17,115 bases of DNA from an uncultured Gammaproteobacteria bacterium (GTDB lineage: Bacteria; Pseudomonadota; Gammaproteobacteria; Steroidobacterales; GCA-2729495), in NCBI GenBank assembly GCA_937958785.1, contig CALGMY010000017.1:1-17115 (forward strand), written 5' to 3'. The position numbers and the translations under genes are program-made. Positions 6,592-13,335 of the stretch are shown here, piece after piece (the first letter of the stretch is position 1; every line of letters begins with the position of its first letter). A model generated the notes under the pieces. The model made no database searches and had not been told where the DNA came from. It saw only the letters and a list, made by a program, of their open reading frames with translations.

Positions 6592-8354
6592 GGCTTGCCG
6601 GGCTCACGGATGCGGATGCCGGTTTCCTTCAGCTGCTGGGGCGACACGGGCCCCGGCGCCTCGGTGAGCAGGCAGCTCGCCGTCTGGGTCTTGGGGAAGG
6701 CAATCACGTCCCGGATGTTCTCGGTGCCCGCGAGCAGCATCACCAGCCGGTCGAGGCCGAAGGCCATGCCGCCGTGGGGCGGCGCGCCGAACTTCAGGGC
6801 CCGCAGCAGGAAGCCGAACTTGCTCTCGGCCTCCTCCGGCGTGATGCCGAGGATGCGGAACACCGTCGACTGCATGGCCGACGAATGGATGCGCATGGAC
6901 CCGCCGCCGATCTCGTTGCCGTTCAGCACCATGTCGTAGGCCCGGGACAGGGCCTTGCCCGGGTCCTTCTCCAGGACCTCCAGGTCGTCGATGGACGGCG
7001 CGGTGAACGGGTGGTGCAGCGCCGCCCAGCGCTTCTCCTTGGGGTCCCACTCGAACATGGGGAAGTCGACGACCCAGAGCGGGTGCCAGCCCGGCTTCAC
7101 CATCTTGAGGTCCCGGCCCACCTTCACGCGCAGCGCCGCCAGCGAGTCGTTGACCACCTTCTTCTTGTCCGCGCCGAAGAACACGAGGTCGCCGTCCTTC
7201 AGTGCGAGCCGCGAGATCAGCCCGGCCACGGTCGCGTCCGGCATGAACTTGAGGATGGGCGACTGCAGGCCGTCCCGGCCCTTCGCCACCTCGTTGACCT
7301 TGATGTACGCGAGGCCCTTCGCGCCGTAGTTGGCGACGAAGGCGGTGTAGTCGTCGATCTCCTTGCGGCTCAGCGAACCGCCGCCCGGCACCTTCAGCGC
7401 CGTGACGCGGCCGTCCGGGTCCGCGGCGGGGCCGGCGAACACCTTGAACTCGACGCCGGTCATGAGGTCAGCGACCTCGACGAGCTCCAGCGGGATCGAG
7501 AGGTCGGGGCGGTCGATGCCGTACTTCGCAATGGCCTCCGCGTAGGTCATGCGCGGGAGGGGCGGCAGCTCGATGTTGCCGACCTCCCGGAACACGGCCC
7601 GGATCATGTCCTCCATGACCTGCATGAAGGAGGCCTCGTCCATGAACGAGGTCTCGATGTCGATCTGGGTGAACTCGGGCTGGCGGTCGGCGCGGAGGTC
7701 CTCGTCGCGGAAGCAACGCGCGATCTGGTAGTACCGGTCGAACCCGGACATCATCAGGATCTGCTTGAACAGCTGCGGCGACTGGGGCAGCGCGAAGAAC
7801 TGCCCCGGGTGCGTGCGGCTCGGCACGATGTAGTCCCGGGCGCCCTCGGGCGTGGTGCGGGTGAGCACGGGCGTCTCCACGTCCATGAAGCCGTGCCCGT
7901 CCAGGTAGCGGCGCACGACCTGGGTGAGGCGGTGGCGCAGGCGGAAGCGCTCGAGCATCTCGCCGCGGCGGAGGTCCAGGTAGCGGTACTTGAGGCGGAG
8001 CTCCTCGGAGACTTCCTCGTCGTGGTGGAAGGGCGGCGTCTCGGCCGTGTTCAGCACCTTGAGGTCGGCGGCGAGCAGCTCGACCTCGCCCGTCTTCAGC
8101 TTCGGGTTCACGGTGCCCGCGGGGCGGGGCCGGACCTTGCCGGTGACCGTGACGACGTACTCGCTGCGCAGCTTCTCGCCCGCGGTGAACACCGGCGACG
8201 ACGGGTCGAACACGACCTGCAGCAGGCCTTCCCGGTCCCGGAGGTCGATGAAGACCACGCCACCGTGGTCGCGGCGGCGGTGGACCCAGCCGGAGACGGT
8301 GACGTCCTGGCCGATGGCTTTCGCGGTGACGTCACCGCAGTAGTGCGTGCGCAT
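6588..8354 (-). CDS. aspS: Aspartyl-tRNA synthetase, bacterial type, probably non-discriminating
   Basis: This class IIb synthetase activates aspartate and charges tRNA-Asp in the cytoplasm. Its 588 residues match the bacterial family. The N-terminal OB-fold anticodon domain begins MRTHYCGDVT and includes WVHRRRDHGGVVFIDLRDREG (23-43). ALPQSPQLFKQ and FRDEDLRADRQPEFTQIDIE (motif 2) follow. The bacterial GAD insertion lies mid-protein, and motif 3 is GGMAFGLDRLVMLLAG near the end. His30-Gly31-Gly32 and the Gly at about 80 match the positions that let the Pseudomonas aeruginosa enzyme also charge tRNA-Asn; E. coli has Leu-Gly-Ser there. A weak CAGG lies 8-9 nt before the ATG. The stop TAG is supplied by REP copy B1. 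The FmdB-like gene lies upstream, a common gammaproteobacterial pairing. Confidence 0.97.
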   Translation of the reverse strand: MRTHYCGDVTAKAIGQDVTVSGWVHRRRDHGGVVFIDLRDREGLLQVVFDPSSPVFTAGEKLRSEYVVTVTGKVRPRPAGTVNPKLKTGEVELLAADLKVLNTAETPPFHHDEEVSEELRLKYRYLDLRRGEMLERFRLRHRLTQVVRRYLDGHGFMDVETPVLTRTTPEGARDYIVPSRTHPGQFFALPQSPQLFKQILMMSGFDRYYQIARCFRDEDLRADRQPEFTQIDIETSFMDEASFMQVMEDMIRAVFREVGNIELPPLPRMTYAEAIAKYGIDRPDLSIPLELVEVADLMTGVEFKVFAGPAADPDGRVTALKVPGGGSLSRKEIDDYTAFVANYGAKGLAYIKVNEVAKGRDGLQSPILKFMPDATVAGLISRLALKDGDLVFFGADKKKVVNDSLAALRVKVGRDLKMVKPGWHPLWVVDFPMFEWDPKEKRWAALHHPFTAPSIDDLEVLEKDPGKALSRAYDMVLNGNEIGGGSMRIHSSAMQSTVFRILGITPEEAESKFGFLLRALKFGAPPHGGMAFGLDRLVMLLAGTENIRDVIAFPKTQTASCLLTEAPGPVSPQQLKETGIRIREPGKP

Positions 8355-8382
8355 GGCTTGCCTGTCTGGAATCGGTCGGGGG

Positions 8383-8436
8383 ATCGCGCCTGAAGGCGCT
8401 CCTACGTATCCTGGTAGGAGCGGCTTCAGCCGCGAT
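8383..8436. repeat. Inverted pair of family B REPs (B2/B3) between the fmdB-like gene and aspS
   Basis: B2 (8383-8405) is on the minus strand and B3 (8414-8436) on the plus strand, 8 nt apart, forming a BIME-like pair. B3 has the stem GCGGC-TTCA-GCCGC and B2 has GCGCC-TTCA-GGCGC. The two differ by a compensatory C/G swap that keeps the hairpin. The pair fills most of the 91-bp gap and could stabilise or attenuate read-through into aspS. Confidence 0.88.
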
Positions 8437-8445
8437 CAGGAACTG

Positions 8446-8823
8446 TCAGTGCTTGTGCCCACCCGGGCCATGGCTGTGCGTGTGCCCGCCGTGGCTGTGG
8501 GTGTGGCCGCCGCTGCCGTGGGAATGCCCGCAGGACGAGTCGTGGGTGTGGGCCGGGCCGCTGTCCAGGGTGTGGCCCGCCTTCTCGGCCGCCTTGGGGT
8601 CGGCGCGGGCCTCGGCCTTGGTGGCGTCCTTCTTGGCGGACTTGTCCCGGAAGTCGGTCTTGTACCAGCCGCTGCCCTTCAGGTGGAACGCGGGCGCGGC
8701 CATGAGCTTCTTCAGCTTCAGCTTGCCGCACTCGGGGCACTTGCGCAGCGCGCCCTCCCCGACCTTCTGGAGGATGTCGAAGTGGTGGCCGCAGGCTTCG
8801 CACTGGTAGTCGAAAATGGGCAT
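8446..8823 (-). CDS. FmdB-family zinc-ribbon protein with a His-rich C-terminal tail
   Basis: The protein has 125 residues. MPIFDYQCEACGHHFDILQK and LRKCPECGKLKLKKLM give the two CxxC pairs of the FmdB/CxxC putative regulatory zinc ribbon (residues about 8-35). FHLKGSGWYKTDF is the usual conserved continuation. A Lys/Ala-rich linker follows. The last 43 residues contain 13 histidines in GGHTHSH-type repeats, typical of nickel, zinc or cobalt storage tails and unusual for this family. The biochemical role of FmdB proteins is not established; some control amidase or porin expression. The start at 8821-8823 fits the family and has AGAGG about 8 nt upstream. Extending the frame upstream would only translate a REP. 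It precedes aspS and follows clpB on the same strand. Confidence 0.88.
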   Translation of the reverse strand: MPIFDYQCEACGHHFDILQKVGEGALRKCPECGKLKLKKLMAAPAFHLKGSGWYKTDFRDKSAKKDATKAEARADPKAAEKAGHTLDSGPAHTHDSSCGHSHGSGGHTHSHGGHTHSHGPGGHKH

Positions 8824-8856
8824 GGCTTGACCTCTCGTGAGGCGCGGGATTGTAGC

Positions 8857-8882
8857 GTAGGAGCGGCTAAAGCCGCTGCTAC
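8857..8882 (+). repeat. Family B REP, copy B4, overlapping the clpB stop codon
   Basis: The sequence reads GTAGGAGCGGCTAAAGCCGC and then TGCTAC. It has the REP stem with a variant TAAA loop, and near-symmetric GTAG/CTAC ends. On the minus strand the TAG of its terminal GTAG is the clpB stop codon (8879-8881). Confidence 0.85.
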
Positions 8883-11461
8883 GGGCCGGCAAACCGCAGC
8901 TCCCCGCCGCCGGCCTCCACCCGGATCGTGGCTCCCGGGCCGAAGCGGCCCTTCAGGATCTCCTGGGCCAGGGGGTTCTCGATCCGCTGCTGGATGGCCC
9001 GCTTCAGGGGCCGGGCGCCGTAGACCGGGTCGAAGCCGGCCTCGGCGAGCAGGTCGAGGGCCGGGTCCGTCACGTCCAGCGTCATGTCCCGCTCCTTCAG
9101 CCGGGCCTCCAGGTAGCCGAGCTGGATCTTCACGATGTCGCGGATCTGGGCGGCCGACAGCGGGTGGAAGACCACGATGTCGTCCACGCGGTTGATGAAC
9201 TCGGGCCGGAAGTGCTCCCGCACGTCCTCCATGACCGCGGCCTTCATGGCGGCGTAGTTGGCCTCGCCGGTCATGCCCTGGATCCGCTGGGACCCGAGGT
9301 TCGAGGTCATCACGATCACGGTGTTGCGGAAGTCGACGGTGCGGCCCTGGCCGTCGGTCAGGCGCCCGTCATCCAGCACCTGGAGCAGCACGTTGAAGAC
9401 GTCCGGGTGGGCCTTCTCGACCTCGTCGAGCAGCACCACCGAGTAGGGCTTCCGCCGCACGATCTCGGTGAGGTAGCCGCCCTCCTCGTAGCCGACGTAA
9501 CCCGGGGGCGCGCCGATCAGCCGCGCCACCGAGTGCTTCTCCATGAACTCGGACATGTCGACCCGCACCAGCGCGTCCTCGGTGTCGAACAGGAACTCGG
9601 CGAGCGCCTTGGTGAGCTCGGTCTTGCCGACGCCGGTGGGACCCAGGAACAGGAACGAGCCGTTCGGCCGCTTCGGGTCCGACAGGCCGGCCCGGGACCT
9701 TCGGATCGCGTTCGCCACGGTGGTCAGCGCCTCGGCCTGGCCGACGACGCGCCTGCCGAGCGCCTCCTCCATGCGCAGCAGCTTGTCCTTCTCGCCCTCC
9801 AGCATCTTGCTGACGGGGATCCCGGTCCACTTGGAGACGACCTCGGCGATCTCCTCCTCCGTCACCTTGTTCCGCAGTAGGAGCGGCTTCAGCCGCGATT
9901 CCTTCCCGTCGACGGTCTCCTTGAGTCGCTTTTCCAGCGCAGGAATCTTCCCGTACTGCAGTTCCGACATGCGCGCGAGATCCTGCCCGCGCCGGGCGGC
10001 GTCCAGGTCCAGGCGGGCACGCTCCAGCTCCTCCTTGATCGCTGCCTCGCCCTGCACGGAGGCCTTCTCGGCCTTCCAGATCTCGTCCAGGTCGGCGTAT
10101 TCCTTCTCGAGGGCCTTCAGCTGCGACTCGAGGTCCGCGAGCCGTTTCTTCGAGGCCTCGTCGGACTCCTTCTTCAGCGCCACCTGCTCGATCTTCAGCT
10201 GGATGATCCGCCGGTCGAGGCGGTCCATCTCCTCGGGCTTGGAGTCGATCTCCATGCGCAGGCGGGAGGCGGCCTCATCGATGAGGTCGATGGCCTTGTC
10301 CGGCAGCTGCCGGTCGGTGATGTAGCGGTGGGACAGCGTCGCCGCGGCCACGATGGCCGGGTCGGTGATGTCCACGCCATGGTGGACCTCGTAGCGCTCC
10401 TTGAGGCCGCGGAGGATGGCGATGGTGTCCTCCACCAGGGGCTCGTTCACGAGCACCTTCTGGAAGCGGCGCTCGAGGGCCGCGTCCTTCTCGATGTACT
10501 TGCGGTACTCGTCGAGGGTGGTGGCGCCCACGCAGTGCAGCTCGCCGCGGGCGAGCGCGGGCTTCAGCATGTTGCCGGCATCCATGGCGCCCTCGGCCTT
10601 GCCGGCGCCGACCATGGTGTGCAGCTCGTCGATGAAGAGGATGACCTGGCCTTCCTGCTTGGCGAGGTCGTTCAGCACGCCCTTCAGGCGCTCCTCGAAG
10701 TCGCCCCGGTACTTGGCACCGGCGATCAGCGCGCCCATGTCGAGGGCGAGGATGCGCTTCCCCTTGAGGCTCTCCGGGACCTCGCCGTTGACGATGCGCT
10801 GGGCGAGGCCCTCGACGATGGCGGTCTTGCCGACGCCGGGCTCGCCGATCAGCACGGGGTTGTTCTTGGTGCGGCGCTGGAGCACCTGGACGGTGCGGCG
10901 GATCTCGTCGTCGCGGCCGATGACGGGATCGAGCTTGCCCTGTTCGGCGCGCTCGGTGAGGTCCACCGTGTACTTCTCGAGGGCCTGGCGGGTCTCCTCG
11001 GCGTTCGGGTCGTTCACGGCCTCGCCGCCCCGCAGGTCGCTGATGGCCTGTTCCAGGGCGCCCTTCACCACCCCCGCATCCTTGAGGACCTTGCCGAGGG
11101 TGCCCTTGTCGTCACAGGCGGCGAGGACGAAGACCTCGCTGGAGATGAACTGGTCGCCACGCTTGCCGGCAAGTTTCTCGGTGAGGTTCAGCAGGCGGCC
11201 GAGGTCGTTGGAGACCTGCAGGTCGCCGGCGGTGCCCTCGACCTGGGGCAGGCGGTCCAGGGCCTCGCCGAGCTTCGAGCGCAGGAGGTTGAGGTTCGCA
11301 CCTGCCTTGCCGAGCAGGGCGCCGACGCCGGGGCCCGGCTGCTCGAGCAGCGCAGCCATGAGGTGCACCGGCTCGATGAACTGGTGGTCCCGCCGGTTGG
11401 CGGTGGACTGGGCCAGCTGCAGGGCCGACTGGAAGGTGCTCGTGAACTTGTCCGGACCCAT
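8879..11461 (-). CDS. clpB: ATP-dependent disaggregase ClpB
   Basis: ClpB is a hexameric AAA+ chaperone that works with DnaK to pull apart heat-aggregated proteins. The 860 residues show the Clp N-domain (1-145), NBD1 with Walker A GEPGVGKT (206-213) and Walker B VILFIDE (Asp278-Glu279), the coiled-coil middle domain (about 400-520), NBD2 with GPTGVGKT (607-614), and the C-terminal part with VYGARPLKRAIQQRIENPLAQEIL. NBD1 numbering is identical to E. coli, while NBD2 is shifted by +2. The shift arises at the end of the middle domain, where residues 521-529 (ESRLKPLLL) are encoded by an in-frame family B REP. The stop codon also comes from a REP. A sigma-32-like promoter lies just upstream, and pgeF and rluD precede it as in E. 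coli. The start has no strong Shine-Dalgarno. Confidence 0.98.
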   Translation of the reverse strand: MGPDKFTSTFQSALQLAQSTANRRDHQFIEPVHLMAALLEQPGPGVGALLGKAGANLNLLRSKLGEALDRLPQVEGTAGDLQVSNDLGRLLNLTEKLAGKRGDQFISSEVFVLAACDDKGTLGKVLKDAGVVKGALEQAISDLRGGEAVNDPNAEETRQALEKYTVDLTERAEQGKLDPVIGRDDEIRRTVQVLQRRTKNNPVLIGEPGVGKTAIVEGLAQRIVNGEVPESLKGKRILALDMGALIAGAKYRGDFEERLKGVLNDLAKQEGQVILFIDELHTMVGAGKAEGAMDAGNMLKPALARGELHCVGATTLDEYRKYIEKDAALERRFQKVLVNEPLVEDTIAILRGLKERYEVHHGVDITDPAIVAAATLSHRYITDRQLPDKAIDLIDEAASRLRMEIDSKPEEMDRLDRRIIQLKIEQVALKKESDEASKKRLADLESQLKALEKEYADLDEIWKAEKASVQGEAAIKEELERARLDLDAARRGQDLARMSELQYGKIPALEKRLKETVDGKESRLKPLLLRNKVTEEEIAEVVSKWTGIPVSKMLEGEKDKLLRMEEALGRRVVGQAEALTTVANAIRRSRAGLSDPKRPNGSFLFLGPTGVGKTELTKALAEFLFDTEDALVRVDMSEFMEKHSVARLIGAPPGYVGYEEGGYLTEIVRRKPYSVVLLDEVEKAHPDVFNVLLQVLDDGRLTDGQGRTVDFRNTVIVMTSNLGSQRIQGMTGEANYAAMKAAVMEDVREHFRPEFINRVDDIVVFHPLSAAQIRDIVKIQLGYLEARLKERDMTLDVTDPALDLLAEAGFDPVYGARPLKRAIQQRIENPLAQEILKGRFGPGATIRVEAGGGELRFAGP
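9877..9899 (+). repeat. Family B REP, copy B5, inside the clpB coding sequence
   Basis: This is a full copy, GTAGGAGCGGCTTCAGCCGC plus GAT, identical to B3. It lies antisense to clpB and is translated as part of ESRLKPLLL at residues 521-529, at the junction of the ClpB middle domain and NBD2. The reading frame is kept, with a net change of about two residues relative to E. coli ClpB. Confidence 0.93.
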
Positions 11462-11492
11462 CGGGGTGCTTTCGCTGTGGCGACTCCCGCCA

Positions 11493-11520
11493 ATCTGGGG
11501 CCACCCCGCCCGTTTTCAAC
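11493..11520 (-). promoter_or_regulatory. Heat-shock (sigma-32) type promoter of clpB
   Basis: The minus strand reads GTTGAAA, a 13-nt spacer, then CCCCAGAT. The sigma-32 consensus is CTTGAAA, 11-17 nt, then CCCCAT-T. Start of transcription would be about 25 nt before the clpB ATG. The -35 overlaps the last codons of pgeF, so clpB can be induced independently of rluD-pgeF. Confidence 0.75.
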
Positions 11521-12283
11521 GAGAAAAGGTACCTCCTGGTTCCAGCCAGATCAGGGTGGCCTGGCGGCCAGTCACTCCATCACGCCGGTGGGAATAGAAG
11601 CGCTCTGGCTCGGCGTAGGTGCAGACCCCGCCGCCCGTGACCGCCGTGACCCCCGCCCGGGCGAGGCGCGCACGGGCGGCGCCATAGAGGTCCAGGTGCC
11701 AATGACCGGGGCGGGACGCCCGGAAGGCGCCGCCCGCCGCCGGGTCGGCCCGGAGGAAGGCCTGGCGCACCTCCTCGCCCACCTCGTAACTGTCGGGCCC
11801 GATGGCCGGGCCCAGCCAGGCGAGCAGCGAGCCCGGGCGCACCCCGTCGGCCAGCAGCCAGGCCACCGTGGCCTCCAGCACCCCGCCAGCGAGGCCCCGC
11901 CAGCCGGCGTGGGCCGCGGCCACGTGGGTGCCCTCCCGCGTGCAGAACAGCACCGGCAGGCAGTCGGCCGTGAGGATGGCGCAGACGGTGCCGGACGCGC
12001 GGGTCCAGGCCGCGTCGGCAGCCGGTCGCGCGCCCCCCTGCCCCACCTCGACCACCGTCGTGCCATGCACCTGCTCCAGCCAGGACGGCTCCGCCGGCAG
12101 CCCGAGGCCAGTGCGGACCAGGGACCGGTTGCCGGCGACGGCTGACGGGTCATCGCCCACGTGGTCGCCCAGGTTGAGGCCGGTCCAGGGGGCGCCGCTC
12201 GCCCCCCCGGCCCGGGTCAGGGCCACCGCGCGGACACGGGCCGGGGCTGGCCAGTCGGGCCGGATGACCGGCAGGCTGCTCAC
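11516..12283 (-). CDS. pgeF: Peptidoglycan editing factor PgeF / YfiH family (multicopper polyphenol oxidase-like)
   Basis: The YfiH/LACC1 family acts on purine nucleosides in vitro, and in E. coli it removes wrongly made UDP-MurNAc-L-Ser peptidoglycan precursors. From the GTG at 12283 the protein has 255 residues. His73 (QVHGTTV), Cys108 (AILTADCLPVLF) and His125 (AAAHAGWRGLAGG) are the family's metal-binding His-Cys-His set. LGPAIG and YSHRRDGVTGRQATLIWL complete the core. I chose the GTG because it overlaps the rluD stop as GTGA; a farther upstream start would add seven non-conserved residues. The gene lies between rluD and clpB, as in E. coli. The last codons before the stop read GGTACCTTTTC, matching one edge of the family A repeat, so the short GGTFSR tail may be a remnant. 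Confidence 0.92.
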   Translation of the reverse strand: MSSLPVIRPDWPAPARVRAVALTRAGGASGAPWTGLNLGDHVGDDPSAVAGNRSLVRTGLGLPAEPSWLEQVHGTTVVEVGQGGARPAADAAWTRASGTVCAILTADCLPVLFCTREGTHVAAAHAGWRGLAGGVLEATVAWLLADGVRPGSLLAWLGPAIGPDSYEVGEEVRQAFLRADPAAGGAFRASRPGHWHLDLYGAARARLARAGVTAVTGGGVCTYAEPERFYSHRRDGVTGRQATLIWLEPGGTFSR

Positions 12284-13290
12284 CCCGCAGCCTGCTCGGG
12301 CCACGCGAGGCCCTCCAGGCGGTCCGGCGCGGCCGGGTCACCGGCGAGCGCCGCGAGCAGGCCCCGGAAGTCGGCGGGCAGCGGCGCCTGGAACGACAGT
12401 GGCGCCCCGGTGGCCGGGTGCGCAAAGCCCAGCCGGAAGGCATGCAGCGCCTGCCGGCGGAAGGCGCGCAGCGCTGCCGCGAGCTCTGGCGTCGCGCCGG
12501 CGGGGATCACCAGCCGGCCCCCGTACTCGGGATCGCCGACGATGGGGTGCCGGACGTGGGCGAGGTGCACGCGGATCTGGTGGGTACGCCCGGTTTCCAG
12601 GCGGACGGCCACGTAGGTGTGATGGGGGAAGCGGGCCAGGACCCGGTAGTGGGTCACCGCGTGGCGACCGCCGACGTCCGTGACCGCCATGCGGGTCCGG
12701 TGCGTGCGGTGCCTGCCGATGTCCGCCTCCACGGTGCCACCGCCCGTCATCGCCCCGAGGCACAGGGCCCGGTATTCCCGGGTGATCTCCCGCGCCTCCA
12801 GGGCCCGCACGAGGTGGGTGTGGGCGGCGGGCGTGCGGGCCACGACCAGCAGCCCGGAGGTGTCCTTGTCGAGGCGGTGCAGGATGCCGCTGCGGGGCAG
12901 CCCCGCGAGGCCGGGGTCGTGGGCAAGCAGGCCGTTCTCGAGGGTCCCCGCCGGGTTGCCGGCGCCCGGATGGACGACGAGGCCCGCAGGCTTGTCGAGC
13001 ACCAGGATGTCGGTGTCCTCGTACACGATGACGAGGGGCATGACCTCGGCTCGGGGTGCGGCGTCCGGCTCGGCAGGTTCGTCGGCGGCGAGCTGCACGA
13101 CGATGACCTGGCCGGCAGCGACGCGCGAGCGCGGTTCCGGCACCGCACCGTCGAGGCGGACGAGGCCGTCGAGGATCCACTGCTTGAGGCGGCTGCGGGA
13201 ATGGTCAGGCAACAACTCGGCCAGTACCTGGTCCAGGCGCCGGCCCGAGGCATCGGCCGGGATGACGAGTTCCTGCTGCGCGGGCTCCAT
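12280..13290 (-). CDS. rluD: 23S rRNA pseudouridine synthase RluD
   Basis: RluD converts uridines 1911, 1915 and 1917 in helix 69 of 23S rRNA to pseudouridine, which is important for ribosome assembly and termination. The 336 residues comprise an N-terminal S4 RNA-binding domain (GRRLDQVLAELLPDHSRSRL, 16-35) and the RluA-type catalytic domain. That domain has LVLDKPAGLVVHPGAGN (96-112), the catalytic HRLDKDTSGLLV (138-149, Asp141), and TGRTHQIRVHLAHVRHPIVGD. The C-terminal tail needed for helix 69 modification is present. It is divergent from bamD with 45 bp between the start codons, the same arrangement as rluD-bamD in E. coli. The stop overlaps the pgeF GTG by 4 nt. No good Shine-Dalgarno is visible, so a very short leader is likely. 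Confidence 0.96.
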   Translation of the reverse strand: MEPAQQELVIPADASGRRLDQVLAELLPDHSRSRLKQWILDGLVRLDGAVPEPRSRVAAGQVIVVQLAADEPAEPDAAPRAEVMPLVIVYEDTDILVLDKPAGLVVHPGAGNPAGTLENGLLAHDPGLAGLPRSGILHRLDKDTSGLLVVARTPAAHTHLVRALEAREITREYRALCLGAMTGGGTVEADIGRHRTHRTRMAVTDVGGRHAVTHYRVLARFPHHTYVAVRLETGRTHQIRVHLAHVRHPIVGDPEYGGRLVIPAGATPELAAALRAFRRQALHAFRLGFAHPATGAPLSFQAPLPADFRGLLAALAGDPAAPDRLEGLAWPEQAAG

Positions 13291-13302
13291 GGGCCGCTAG
13301 GC

Positions 13303-13308
13303 TATACT
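13303..13308 (+). promoter_or_regulatory. Possible -10 box of the bamD promoter
   Basis: TATACT matches five of six positions of the -10 consensus and lies 28 nt upstream of the bamD ATG in the 45-bp rluD-bamD spacer. The -35 position would fall in the first codons of rluD and is not recognisable. The same TATA core on the other strand could serve rluD. Confidence 0.35.
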
Positions 13309-13335
13309 GCTGGCTGCCCTGGCGACACCCTGACG

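Noticed and set aside
6774..8393. 539-codon open frame antisense to aspS
   Set aside because: Shadow of aspS: low-complexity, Val/Glu/Leu/Arg-biased and lacking motifs.
8824..8892. Longer N-terminus for the FmdB-like protein
   Set aside because: The added residues would be a translation of REP B4 and the spacer. The MPIFDYQC start is the family start and has AGAGG upstream.
10328..12145. 605-codon open frame antisense to clpB and pgeF
   Set aside because: It spans two unrelated genes and the clpB promoter on the other strand, and shows no domain.
12418..13335. Upstream in-frame extension of bamD across rluD
   Set aside because: BamD begins with a clear lipoprotein signal peptide at 13336. 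The extension is antisense to rluD.
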